NCBI GenBank assembly: GCA_017440755.1 | Contig: JAFSGP010000016.1 | Span: forward strand, 1 to 64,000 | Reading direction: 5' to 3' | DNA length: 64,000 bases | Source: Clostridia bacterium | GTDB taxonomy: Bacteria; Bacillota; Clostridia; Oscillospirales; Acutalibacteraceae | Shown here: positions 1-8,111 of the stretch, in pieces | Numbering within the stretch: the stretch's first letter is position 1 | Layout of the letters: the number at the start of each line of letters is the position of its first letter | Translations under genes and position numbers: made by a program | Notes under the pieces: generated by a model | What the model saw: the letters and a program-made list of their open reading frames with translations, nothing else | Databases searched by the model: none | Told to the model about the DNA's origin: nothing

Positions 1-81
1 ATCCTAAAGAAGATTGAATACAAAAAGGAAGCCAACGGGCAGATAGAAATTGACCTCTATCCTCGGCTTCCTAAAATTTAA
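1..81 (+). CDS. 3' end of a possible site-specific recombinase gene (partial)
   Basis: Only the last 26 codons are inside the window, ending in TAA at 79-81. The peptide ends in IEIDLYPRLPKI, which resembles the end of some serine recombinases of Firmicutes integrative elements, but the catalytic part is outside the window, so this is a guess. Its position fits: the stop lies about 60 bases from an att-like copy of spoIVB sequence, and integrase genes commonly sit next to their attachment site. It could also be an unrelated protein. Confidence 0.35.
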   Translation: MLKKIEYKKEANGQIEIDLYPRLPKI

Positions 82-83
82 GG

Positions 84-114
84 CTATGTAGGTATCATCA
101 GGTTACCTACATAG
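84..114 (+). terminator. Hairpin after the partial recombinase gene
   Basis: An 11-bp perfect stem (CTATGTAGGTA at 84-94, TACCTACATAG at 104-114) starts just after the stop codon. No T-run follows, so termination is uncertain. TGTAGGTATCAT recurs directly at 88-99 and 116-127, which could equally be repeat arms of a recombination site. Confidence 0.4.
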
Positions 115-130
115 CTGTAGGTATCATAGA

Positions 131-206
131 TTGACACACACGTGGGTCACGGCGCCCACCAGTTTGCCGTTTTGGATAATGGGGCTGCCCGACACTAGTG
201 TGTCAA
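131..206. mobile_element. att-like site carrying a copy of part of spoIVB
   Basis: Bases 143-180 are identical over 38 bp to 2736-2773 inside spoIVB. Read on the minus strand they encode IIQNGKLVGAVTH, just after the catalytic serine of SpoIVB. The next bases (181-195) still encode SGSP but with different synonymous codons; on the other side the frame soon reaches a stop. The site is bracketed by a 9-bp inverted repeat, TTGACACAC (131-139) and GTGTGTCAA (198-206), as expected for a recombinase site with both arms from mobile DNA. Integration use is inferred. Confidence 0.65.
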
Positions 207-571
207 GCAGGATACAACAACTATTTTCGAGGTGTTTTTAGCCGTATTTTACCTGAAAATACTCATTTTGACCCTCAAATACGCACGATTCAACCTTTTC
301 AAGTGCATTTCGCCATTTTACTGTAAAATTGGTGAGCCGCTATATGCTCTATTTTCGCGTTTTTTGGTAAAAACACCGGGTGTACGATTCTACACAGCAT
401 TTTATACCCCTCTACAAATAAAAACGTTTACAAAATGCAACAAAGCCTTATTACAAGCCATTTTTGAAAAACAGCATTGAAAAACGCACTACTCTCTATG
501 CGAAAATAGTGCGTTTATGTGATATAGTTAGACCAACAATTTTTTCGTAGAATAGGATAGCCGCATAGTCT
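207..571. other. AT-rich stretch without a convincing gene
   Basis: An open frame at 232-480 (82 codons, GTG start) has no good ribosome binding site and a composition that looks non-coding. An imperfect hairpin (AAACGCACTA at 482-491, TAGTGCGTTT at 507-516) lies between it and the 3' end of the XRE gene and may be a weak terminator. Nothing else was recognised. Confidence 0.5.
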
Positions 572-1672
572 TTATTTAATGCTCGCGATAGCTTTTTCAA
601 CCTTTTCCTTCAAAGCAGGAAAACGTTCATCTTTTATTACCGCTTCAAAATAATTCTTATAATCGTGTCCCATTTTAGCATACCAATCTTCAAACTCGGT
701 TATTGTTGAGTTTGCGTGCAAACTTTTTCTTTCAAAAGTGAGCATATCAAACATAGGAGTTTTATATTTGTATGTACCATTATTTAAGGCTTTATGGAAC
801 GCAATTTGGCACTCAATAACCTTATCAATATTCTTATACGCTAAATCAACTTCGCCTAACGAGGAATATGCCATTGCAAGACCATTATAGGCACCTGCCG
901 TTTTCAGTAAAAAGAAGCCTTCGTTGCCGACATTTTCGATAATAGTTAATGCTCTTGTATAAATATCAATAGCTTTTTCAAATTCTTTTCTCCCAAGCGA
1001 TAATCCGCCAAGCCATAAAATGTGATTTATCATTACCTCAAAATTTGCAAATACACACCATTGCTGTTTCTCCTTGCGCTTATCCATTGGCATAACTATA
1101 TTAGCAAGTACCCCTGCCCTGTTAACAACGGTATCAGGTAAACGATTGGCAGTTTCAATAGCTTTTTCCTGCATTTCAAGATTATTATAAGAATACGCCA
1201 ATTTTTCTAACACGTCAATGCGCTCGGTTTCATTTGTGCTGTCTTTTAAAGCAAGCTCTGCCTTTGCAACAATTTCTTCCAAAAGCTCTTTTTTACCATT
1301 TGCACAAAACGAACCAAACAGAAAACCGATAAGCAAAGATAAAAGTTTTGAACTATTAGGATATGTTCCAAGCGCTTCTCTGACTATCGCAATGCCTTTT
1401 TCCATTTCGCCTGTATGCGAACACTCCATCGCCTTGTTATAGTATTCTTTTATCTTTTCTTCGTTTTCATCCGGTTTTACACCAAGTAAATAATCTGCTG
1501 ACACACCAAAAAAATTTGCAATAGCTGGTACAAGCGTGATATCGGGCAGACTTTGTCCGTTCTCCCACTTTGAAACTGCTTGATAAGAAATATTAAGATA
1601 CTCAGCCAACGAGTCTTGGGTAACGTTTGCATCGTTCCTAAGCTTTTTAAGTCTAATACCAAAGTTTTTCAT
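572..1672 (-). CDS. XRE-family regulator with C-terminal TPR-like region
   Basis: This 366-residue protein has an N-terminal XRE helix-turn-helix (about residues 5-62, with SYQAVSKWENGQSLPD typical of the family). The rest is helical and TPR-like, as in Rap/PlcR-type regulators that sense a peptide or partner protein. The start follows a strong AAGGAGG site. It is AT-rich, unlike the chromosomal genes further on, and lies between the two copies of the spoIVB core, so it is probably cargo of an integrated element. The divergent neighbour encodes a DUF4145 protein, and a palindrome between them is a likely operator. Ligand and targets are unknown. Confidence 0.8.
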   Translation of the reverse strand: MKNFGIRLKKLRNDANVTQDSLAEYLNISYQAVSKWENGQSLPDITLVPAIANFFGVSADYLLGVKPDENEEKIKEYYNKAMECSHTGEMEKGIAIVREALGTYPNSSKLLSLLIGFLFGSFCANGKKELLEEIVAKAELALKDSTNETERIDVLEKLAYSYNNLEMQEKAIETANRLPDTVVNRAGVLANIVMPMDKRKEKQQWCVFANFEVMINHILWLGGLSLGRKEFEKAIDIYTRALTIIENVGNEGFFLLKTAGAYNGLAMAYSSLGEVDLAYKNIDKVIECQIAFHKALNNGTYKYKTPMFDMLTFERKSLHANSTITEFEDWYAKMGHDYKNYFEAVIKDERFPALKEKVEKAIASIK

Positions 1673-1746
1673 AAATTCAACCTCCTTGTACCTTAATTTT
1701 AATCGGTAATAACATTAAAAACAATAACGCCGTATTTTATATCATA

Positions 1747-1761
1747 TCAACCGTGGGTTGA
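1747..1761. promoter_or_regulatory. Palindrome between divergent genes, candidate operator
   Basis: TCAACCGTGGGTTGA is a 15-bp palindrome with 6-bp arms. It lies upstream of the XRE-TPR gene and about 120 bp before the DUF4145 gene. Its place suggests an operator for the XRE regulator; this is inferred from position and symmetry only. Confidence 0.4.
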
Positions 1762-1882
1762 GTTGATTATAACACATTTCATCGTTTTTCTCAATATGTT
1801 TGTATGATAAGGTGATAACAACAAACAAATAGGTTTACTTTGATTAAATTAAATGTTATAATGAAAAAAAGGTGGGATATTT

Positions 1883-2566
1883 ATGGAAAGAAACAAAGAA
1901 CTAATAAATTTAATAGCCAACAAAAAATCTGCTATATTATACAACGAGGAAACAATTTGCCCAATTTGTAAATCTGCAATTTCTCCAGTCTATATTTCTT
2001 CATGCTTAAATAAAAATTCAATAGCAACGATTATTAATTACTGTACTGCTTGTCAAGATGTATTTATAACCACATATTCTTTAACCAGAAGCGGTAAAAG
2101 CACAGGAACAACTGATGTATACTCTTCAAATATTATTAAATCTGAGCCCAATCTTTTTAAAGAGGAAGTCTTCGATGAAAAAATAAAAAATCTCTCCCCA
2201 CAGTTTGTGAAAATTTACAATCAAGCCCTTGCCGCAGAAAGCAGTGGCCTTGATGAAATTGCGGGTATTGGCTACCGAAAATCTTTAGAATTTTTAGTTA
2301 AAGATTTTGCGATTAGTGAGAACTCAGATAAAGTGGAAACAATTAAATCAATGCAACTTGCACAATGTATAAAGACTTATATTGCAAACTCTCAAATTGC
2401 TATACTTGCTGAACGCTCGGCATGGATAGGCAATGATGAAACTCATTATATTAGAAAGCAAGAAAACCGAGATGTAAACGATATGAAAGCTTTTATCAAA
2501 GCAATAGTGTACTTTATTGGAATGTTTTTAATTGCAAAAGATGCTGCTTCAATGTTGCCTAAATAA
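1883..2566 (+). CDS. DUF4145 protein with N-terminal zinc-ribbon-like cysteines
   Basis: The 227-residue protein has paired cysteines near its start (CPIC at about 26-29 and a later CTAC at about 54-57) that look like a zinc ribbon. A helical region follows (about 100-225) matching DUF4145, including AAESSGLDEIAGIGYRKSLE and a conserved WIGNDETHY segment. DUF4145 proteins have no settled function and often occur in mobile or defence-associated DNA. The start has an AAAGGTGGG site. The gene is very AT-rich and sits with the XRE regulator between the two att-like copies. A defence role is possible but not shown here. Confidence 0.75.
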   Translation: MERNKELINLIANKKSAILYNEETICPICKSAISPVYISSCLNKNSIATIINYCTACQDVFITTYSLTRSGKSTGTTDVYSSNIIKSEPNLFKEEVFDEKIKNLSPQFVKIYNQALAAESSGLDEIAGIGYRKSLEFLVKDFAISENSDKVETIKSMQLAQCIKTYIANSQIAILAERSAWIGNDETHYIRKQENRDVNDMKAFIKAIVYFIGMFLIAKDAASMLPK

Positions 2567-2575
2567 CAGTCATCG

Positions 2576-2603
2576 AATGCCCACCGAGAAATCGGTGGGC
2601 ATT
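2576..2603 (+). terminator. Hairpin after the DUF4145 gene
   Basis: A 12-bp perfect stem (AATGCCCACCGA, loop GAAA, TCGGTGGGCATT) begins ten bases after the stop. It has only a weak T-rich tail. It probably ends the DUF4145 transcript and may also limit transcription running out of spoIVB. Confidence 0.6.
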
Positions 2604-2629
2604 GCGTTATCTAATTTCGACTTTTTATA

Positions 2630-3865
2630 TCACGATGCTTCTTTTAGTTCGTGTTCATCTGCTACTGATTGAGCGGTCTCTAACATATTTTCAGCGAATA
2701 TAGCATACCCTCTCGTCGGATCATCGACCAAAACATGGGTCACGGCGCCCACCAGTTTGCCGTTTTGGATAATTGGCGACCCAGACATTCCCTGCACGAT
2801 GCCGCCCGCCAGCGTGAGTAGGCGGCTGTCAGTGACCCGAATGACCATATGGCGGGTGGCATTCAGCCCACCGTATTTAATCTGCAGGATTTCAATATCG
2901 TACAGCTGCGGGGTGGTACCGTCCAGCGTGGTCAGCACCTGTGCCGTGCCTACCTTCACCTGCTGGCGGGCGGCAACCGGCAGGGTCTGCCACCCTTGCG
3001 GGGTAGCGGTGAGCAGCCCGTACAGACCCTGGGAGCCGTTGACGTACAGTTCCCCCAGGCTACCCGCCTCGAAACAGCCGTTCAGCTCCCCCGGTGCGCC
3101 GGCCACGCTCTTATGCACTCCAAAAATGCGGGCGGGCACGATTTCCCCCTCTGACAAGGTCATCACCTTGCCGGTATCCGCATCGCACATAGCGTGCCCC
3201 AAGCCCGCAAATGCCCCGCTCTGCGGGTCGTAGAAGGTGAGCGTACCCACACCGGCGGTGCTGTCCCGCACCCACATTCCCATACGATAGCCACTCTCCC
3301 CCGCGGGACGAGCGGGGGTAAAGGTAGCGTCAAACTCCACCCCGTCCCGCCGCAAGTGCAATGTAACCGCCTTGCCGCCGCAAGCATTCACCAGCCGCGT
3401 CACGTCCCGACTTGTGGTGACTTCTTCTCCGTTTATTGCCAAAATTGTGTCGCCCACGCACACCCCTGCCGCGGCGGCGGGGTTCACACCCCCCGCGGCG
3501 GTTTCCACGTCCGACATTCCCACCACCAACACGCCGTCGGTATACAGCTTAATCCCAAAGGGAATGCCGCACACCATCACCGAATGGGGCTCCGCCACCG
3601 AAACCGTAACCTGCTTGACGGGAAACAACCCCATCAGCCGCAGGTCCGCCCGATATTCCTCCCCTACCTGTACCACCGCCGAAGCGGCACGTCCGTCCAC
3701 ATTCACTGCCTGTCCCGCTATCCACCGCCCTACCGTCAATTCCTGCCCCTTCGGCACGGTATAGGTTTCGGGCAACGAAAACTGAAAATATCCAACACTC
3801 AATAAGATACAGCCGCATAAAGCGGCGAAACTCAACCAAATTTTATGAAATACCCCTTTTTTCAT
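2630..3865 (-). CDS. spoIVB: SpoIVB, stage IV sporulation serine peptidase
   Basis: SpoIVB is secreted from the forespore and triggers pro-SigmaK processing in the mother cell. The 411-residue protein has an N-terminal membrane anchor, a PDZ domain (about 95-180, with GVCVGDTILAINGEEV) and an S55 peptidase domain with the GLGH histidine motif and the SGSP serine motif. The ATG at 3865 is chosen for its GGGAGGTG site. The last 35 or so codons (2630-2735) are distinctly AT-rich while the rest is GC-rich, and the change falls at the 38-bp core shared with 143-180. The tail still resembles normal SpoIVB ends (VDDPTRGYAIFAENML), so the gene looks intact but hybrid. Confidence 0.93.
   Translation of the reverse strand: MKKGVFHKIWLSFAALCGCILLSVGYFQFSLPETYTVPKGQELTVGRWIAGQAVNVDGRAASAVVQVGEEYRADLRLMGLFPVKQVTVSVAEPHSVMVCGIPFGIKLYTDGVLVVGMSDVETAAGGVNPAAAAGVCVGDTILAINGEEVTTSRDVTRLVNACGGKAVTLHLRRDGVEFDATFTPARPAGESGYRMGMWVRDSTAGVGTLTFYDPQSGAFAGLGHAMCDADTGKVMTLSEGEIVPARIFGVHKSVAGAPGELNGCFEAGSLGELYVNGSQGLYGLLTATPQGWQTLPVAARQQVKVGTAQVLTTLDGTTPQLYDIEILQIKYGGLNATRHMVIRVTDSRLLTLAGGIVQGMSGSPIIQNGKLVGAVTHVLVDDPTRGYAIFAENMLETAQSVADEHELKEAS
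2736..2773. mobile_element. Second copy of the 38-bp spoIVB core, likely crossover site
   Basis: This stretch is identical to 143-180. One flank (above 2774) continues as GC-rich chromosomal spoIVB, the other (below 2736) as AT-rich sequence completing the gene. Between the two copies lie the XRE-TPR and DUF4145 genes. The structure fits integration into spoIVB by a recombinase, with the element supplying a replacement 3' end. Confidence 0.6.
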
Positions 3866-4000
3866 CGCGCACCTCCCAAAACACAGTTTCAACCATAGTG
3901 TGTCCGCACAAATCGGAATTTGCGTGGTAAATAGTCCGCGAGCAGACACAAATTACCACGGAATTTTTTTGACAGGTGTGCCATATTAACCACGTAAGCG

Positions 4001-4035
4001 CAAAAAAGAACCCCGACAGAAGCCTGTCGGGGTTC
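4001..4035 (-). terminator. Terminator of gapA
   Basis: A 12-bp GC-rich stem (GAACCCCGACAG / CTGTCGGGGTTC, 4008-4035) is followed on the minus strand by six T residues. It lies about 20 bases after the gapA stop and is a standard intrinsic terminator. Confidence 0.9.
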
Positions 4036-4057
4036 CAAGAGTCTGATTTTCGAGAAA

Positions 4058-5074
4058 TTACAGCTCAGCGAAGTACTTGATGGTGCGGACCATCTGGCTG
4101 GTGTAGGAGTTCTCGTTGTCGTACCAGGAAACAACCTGTACCTGATAGGTGTCCTCGTCGATCTTAGCCACCATGGTCTGGGTAGCATCGAACAGAGAAC
4201 CGTAGCGGATACCGATGATGTCGGAGGAAACAATCTGATCCTCGTTGTAGCCGAAGGAAGCGGAAGCCGCAGCCTTCATAGCGGCGTTGATGCCGTCAAC
4301 GGTGATGTCCTTGCCCTTCACAACGGCAACCAGAATGGTGGTGGAGCCGGTGCAGGTGGGAACGCGCTGAGCAGAACCGATCAGCTTGCCGTTCAGCTCG
4401 GGGATAACCAGACCGATAGCCTTAGCAGCACCGGTGGAGTTGGGAACGATGTTCTGAGCACCGGCACGGGCACGACGCAGGTCGCCCTTGCGATGAGGAC
4501 CGTCCAGAATCATCTGATCACCGGTGTAAGCGTGCACGGTGGTCATGATACCGCTCTGGATAGCCGCATAGTCGTTCAGAGCCTTGGCCATGGGGGCCAG
4601 GCAGTTGGTGGTGCAGGAAGCAGCGGAGATGATGGTATCGTCCGCGGTCAGGGTGTCCTCGTTCACGCCGAACACGATGGTCTTCAGGTCCTTACCGGCG
4701 GGAGCAGAGATAACAACCTTCTTAGCGCCGGCATCGATGTGAGCCTGGCTCTTCTCCTTGGAGCAGTAGAAGCCGGTGCACTCCAGCACGACCTCAACAC
4801 CGATCTCGCCCCAGGGCAGGTCGGCAGCGTTCTTCTCCGCATAGATCTTCAGCACCTTGCCGTCTACGGTGATGGTGCCCGCCTCGTCGTCAGCCTCGAC
4901 GGTGTGACCGTCGTAGCGACCCTGTGCGGTGTCGTACTTCAGCAGGTGAGCCAGCATGCTGGGCTTGGTCAGGTCGTTGATAGCGACCAGCTCGTAACCC
5001 TCAGCGCCGAACATCTGACGGAAAGCCAGACGGCCGATACGGCCAAAACCATTGATTGCAACTTTAACAGCCAT
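4058..5074 (-). CDS. gapA: Glyceraldehyde-3-phosphate dehydrogenase, type I
   Basis: GapA oxidises glyceraldehyde-3-phosphate to 1,3-bisphosphoglycerate with NAD+ in glycolysis. The 338-residue protein starts with the Rossmann motif INGFGRIGR and carries an aspartate near residue 34 (INDLT) typical of NAD use. The catalytic Cys154 lies in SCTTNCLAP, and [13 protein letters not shown] and WYDNENSYT are also intact. The ATG at 5074 has an ideal GGAGGTA site; an in-frame upstream ATG does not. It has its own terminator and appears monocistronic. Codon use is strongly biased, as expected for an abundant enzyme. Confidence 0.97.
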   Translation of the reverse strand: MAVKVAINGFGRIGRLAFRQMFGAEGYELVAINDLTKPSMLAHLLKYDTAQGRYDGHTVEADDEAGTITVDGKVLKIYAEKNAADLPWGEIGVEVVLECTGFYCSKEKSQAHIDAGAKKVVISAPAGKDLKTIVFGVNEDTLTADDTIISAASCTTNCLAPMAKALNDYAAIQSGIMTTVHAYTGDQMILDGPHRKGDLRRARAGAQNIVPNSTGAAKAIGLVIPELNGKLIGSAQRVPTCTGSTTILVAVVKGKDITVDGINAAMKAAASASFGYNEDQIVSSDIIGIRYGSLFDATQTMVAKIDEDTYQVQVVSWYDNENSYTSQMVRTIKYFAEL

Positions 5075-5244
5075 GATAAATACCTCCAAATATTTTAGTC
5101 TGCCAATATTTTAACCCAAAACGTCGCAGAATGCAAGAGTTTGTTTAATTTTTAACCAATTTCTTCTCACTTTTGGTAATTTAACCAAAGTCCGTGCTTG
5201 TCCGCCACCAACACTATTCATAATTGATAAAAAGGAGACGGGTT

Positions 5245-6012
5245 ATGACCCCTAATCATTCGTCCCTGTCCCCCACCGAGGGCGGACTGCGGGAGCAACT
5301 GGCCGCTTATTTTCTCGCGGCACCGCCGCCGGCGGAACAAACCCCTGCCCAACGGCAGGAGTATCTCAAAAAGTTGAACCAATTAGGTGAGATAGAACGG
5401 CAGGAAATCCTTACGGGGGCAGGCTGCAGCCGCCCTATGGTGTGGGGAAACCCCGTAGAGCTGCTGCAGGCGCTACTCACCGCTGCACAGCGGTTGGGGG
5501 CAGGGTTGGGGCAGCCGCTGCTGCTGTTCCCTGCCAAAGAAACCGATATCCGTCTGGACACCTTGCTACACCCCCGCCTGCTGAGCGTGGCGGTGGTTTC
5601 CCTGCTGCGGGACGGGGTAACGGCGGCGCCGCGCCGTCCGCTTTGGGTGCGTCTCGCGGAGCAAAGCCACTGTCTGGCGGTTTCGGTAACGGCGGAGCAG
5701 CCCTTTGGCTCCCCGCAAACCACGGCCATACTAAAAGAATGCACCAAACTACACAGCGGCAGTCTGGTGCATTGCAAAAATACCGTTTTATTTTCCTGCG
5801 GCGAGGTGCTGGAGCCGCCGCCCGGTGTGCGGCTGTATACCGCCCCCACCGCGGAGGAGCTGCTGCGGGATACCCTGTCCCCCGTGTGGACCGGTTTTTA
5901 TGCCGGCGTTTACTCCTCGCTGGCCTCCTCTAAAGGAAGCACCAATTCGGTTTCGGGCAACGAAAATGCCTCCGTTTCAGATTCTTCCTCCTCCGGAGCA
6001 GACACCGACTGA
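5245..6012 (+). CDS. Unrecognised 255-residue protein
   Basis: No family was recognised. The ATG at 5245 follows an AAAGGAG site. The N-terminal part is helical with many Gln and Glu residues; the middle (about 100-200) reads like an alpha/beta domain, loosely recalling a degenerate histidine-kinase-type ATPase fold, but no nucleotide-binding motif is visible. The C-terminus is a low-complexity Ser/Asn tail whose DNA overlaps the 3' end of the convergent membrane-protein gene by 103 bp. That tail may be a by-product of the opposite frame, so the functional end may be shorter. Confidence 0.6.
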   Translation: MTPNHSSLSPTEGGLREQLAAYFLAAPPPAEQTPAQRQEYLKKLNQLGEIERQEILTGAGCSRPMVWGNPVELLQALLTAAQRLGAGLGQPLLLFPAKETDIRLDTLLHPRLLSVAVVSLLRDGVTAAPRRPLWVRLAEQSHCLAVSVTAEQPFGSPQTTAILKECTKLHSGSLVHCKNTVLFSCGEVLEPPPGVRLYTAPTAEELLRDTLSPVWTGFYAGVYSSLASSKGSTNSVSGNENASVSDSSSSGADTD

Positions 6013-6854
6013 ACGGTGCTCTCTCCCACAGGCAGCGCAAAGGCAATCGCCAGCGCCACAAGACCCACCGCCACGTCCGGCAGACCCGCTAAACGGCTGG
6101 CAAGGAACGCCTCTGCGTCCCCCACGAAATACATCGCCAACCGCACCAGCGGACCGGATAAAGAAAAGACGGCGGTAGAGCAGGCCAGAAACTGCAACGA
6201 CCCTGCATTCACCTTACCCGCGCCGGCGGTATACCGCGCCAGCTTAAACAGGAACAGCAATTCCAGCACAAACATCATCACGTCAAAAAAGCTCTGGGAC
6301 AGCCGTACTGCACTGATGTAGGACATCTCGTACCGTGCCAGACGAAACCACATCCACAGCACGGGCGCAAGCCCGCTCCATGCCGCCATGCCGCGGCGGG
6401 TAGCGCCTTCGGAGAGCAGTACCAAGCCCAACCGCACCAGCGCCAAGCTGCCCAAAAAGCCGCACAAAAGCTGTAGGATAAGCGCCACGATGCCCAAGAC
6501 GGTATCATCCGCCGCCTGAGGCGGGGGAAGCTCCCCCATCGCCAACCAGACCCAACATTCCCACAAATCGGAAACCAGCAGCAAACCGCCGCCTATCAGC
6601 AGGGAAATCGCCAGCCACAGACCGCCTTTCCCCGTTATCTCCACCCGCGGCTCTTTGCCCAGAAAAGCCAAAACCGCCAAAGCAACAAGACCCAGTAAAA
6701 GCAGCATAACCGCCACACCACCGGAGGCAAAAAGCCCCGTTTCGCCGTCCCGCAAGGAGGGCAAAAGCCAGCCCCGCAGCAACACCGCTGCTGTCGTCAA
6801 TCCGACGCTGAGCCATGCCATGCCTTTCAGTATGGACCGATTCGTTCTCTGCAT
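5910..6854 (-). CDS. Polytopic membrane protein of unknown function
   Basis: The 314-residue protein has about seven or eight hydrophobic segments spread from residue 8 to residue 275, then an acidic tail rich in Glu and Ser. No transporter or enzyme motif was recognised. The start at 6854 has only a weakly placed GAAAGGA site. The last 103 bp overlap the convergent upstream gene. It lies next to spoIID and near spoIVB, so a sporulation-membrane role is conceivable, but nothing in the sequence shows it. Confidence 0.65.
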   Translation of the reverse strand: MQRTNRSILKGMAWLSVGLTTAAVLLRGWLLPSLRDGETGLFASGGVAVMLLLLGLVALAVLAFLGKEPRVEITGKGGLWLAISLLIGGGLLLVSDLWECWVWLAMGELPPPQAADDTVLGIVALILQLLCGFLGSLALVRLGLVLLSEGATRRGMAAWSGLAPVLWMWFRLARYEMSYISAVRLSQSFFDVMMFVLELLFLFKLARYTAGAGKVNAGSLQFLACSTAVFSLSGPLVRLAMYFVGDAEAFLASRLAGLPDVAVGLVALAIAFALPVGESTVQSVSAPEEEESETEAFSLPETELVLPLEEASEE

Positions 6855-7016
6855 ATATCTTCGCCATCCTTTCGGCTATCGTCGGCATATTTTTTCGCCG
6901 ACGCGCATATCTGTGTAAAAAACGGGACAAACCCGCAAATTCATCTTTTACTATACCCTCATTTTGCGGCAAAGTCAAGATAAACCCGTGAAGAATGTAA
7001 AGAAAGGATGATCCCC

Positions 7017-8015
7017 GTGAAAGGCTATCTGCTGGTATTTCTGTCCGTTGCTCTGCTGCTGCTTTTGCTGCCGTTGCCCGCTCTCCCGCGCGGCGAATCC
7101 GCTGCCGAATCCACCCCCGACCACTCCGTATCCGAGCCCTTGCCAAATCACGACCCGCAGACGGACGAGCCGTCGGATTCCGCCGTTTTTAAGGTGCGAT
7201 GCGGGCAGCAAACCGTCACACTCACCGAGCGGGAATTTCTGCTGCGCTCCTTGGCGATGGAAATGTCCCCTACCTATCACGTGGAAGCGCTGAAGGCCCA
7301 AACGGTCGCCACCTATACATACTACTGCCGCCGCCGTGAGGCACAACGAGCCCAACCGAAAGAGGAACTGGCGGACGCGGACTTTGTCAGCCCAAACGAG
7401 AAATTTCCCGCCGCCTACACCACCGAAAAGCTGAAAGAGGCATGGGGGGACAACTACACTGTGTACTACAACAAACTATGTGAAGCGGTAGATGCGGTGG
7501 CAGGCAAAACCATGCAGCAGGACGGCAAATATATCGATGCCTGCTATTTCGCCATCAGTAACGGCTGTACCGAATCCGCCGAAACGGTGTGGGGCGCGGA
7601 TATCCCCTATCTGCAGGCAGTGGCAAGCCCCGGTGACCGTCTGGCGGCGGGGTACGAATCCACCGCCACCTTCACCGCAGAAGAGATGAAAGCGGCCCTG
7701 TCTGCCGAGCCCGCCGTATCCCTCTCCAACAACCCTGCCGATTGGTTTGGAGCGCCCACCCTGTCCGCGGCGGGCACGGTGGACACCATTCCCGTAGGGA
7801 ACACTACGTTGACGGGAGTCAAGGTACGGCAGCTGTTGGGGCTGCGCTCCGCCACCTTTACGGTGGTCTTTGCAGACGGCAAATTCACCTTCACCGTACA
7901 GGGCTACGGACACGGCGTGGGCATGAGCCAGTACGGCGCGGATTATCTGGCACGGCAGGGCTACACCTGGGAGAAAATCCTACAGTATTACTACACCGAC
8001 GTGACGATATCTTAA
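7017..8015 (+). CDS. spoIID: SpoIID/LytB-type lytic transglycosylase
   Basis: SpoIID cleaves glycan strands during engulfment of the forespore. The 332-residue protein has a membrane-anchoring leader (about 3-25), an acidic linker and a SpoIID domain. The VEALKAQTVATYTYY segment carries the expected catalytic glutamate. ISNGCTES and the hallmark GYGHGVGMSQYGA follow, and the end ILQYYYTDV is typical. A GTG at 7017 is preferred over the ATG at 7008, because AGAAAGGA is well spaced from the GTG but touches the ATG. A D,D-carboxypeptidase gene lies about 100 bp downstream. Confidence 0.9.
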   Translation: MKGYLLVFLSVALLLLLLPLPALPRGESAAESTPDHSVSEPLPNHDPQTDEPSDSAVFKVRCGQQTVTLTEREFLLRSLAMEMSPTYHVEALKAQTVATYTYYCRRREAQRAQPKEELADADFVSPNEKFPAAYTTEKLKEAWGDNYTVYYNKLCEAVDAVAGKTMQQDGKYIDACYFAISNGCTESAETVWGADIPYLQAVASPGDRLAAGYESTATFTAEEMKAALSAEPAVSLSNNPADWFGAPTLSAAGTVDTIPVGNTTLTGVKVRQLLGLRSATFTVVFADGKFTFTVQGYGHGVGMSQYGADYLARQGYTWEKILQYYYTDVTIS

Positions 8016-8111
8016 AGTTGTCTTAACCTTGTAAAAAACCTTTGCATTTTGTCGGTATCTGTTGTAGAATAAAAACGTACCGAATACAAATACGCATAAG
8101 GAAGAATAACG

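Noticed and set aside
232..480. Open frame of 82 codons near the left edge
   Set aside because: GTG start without a good ribosome binding site, composition unlike coding DNA, and placed between an att-like site and a convergent gene.
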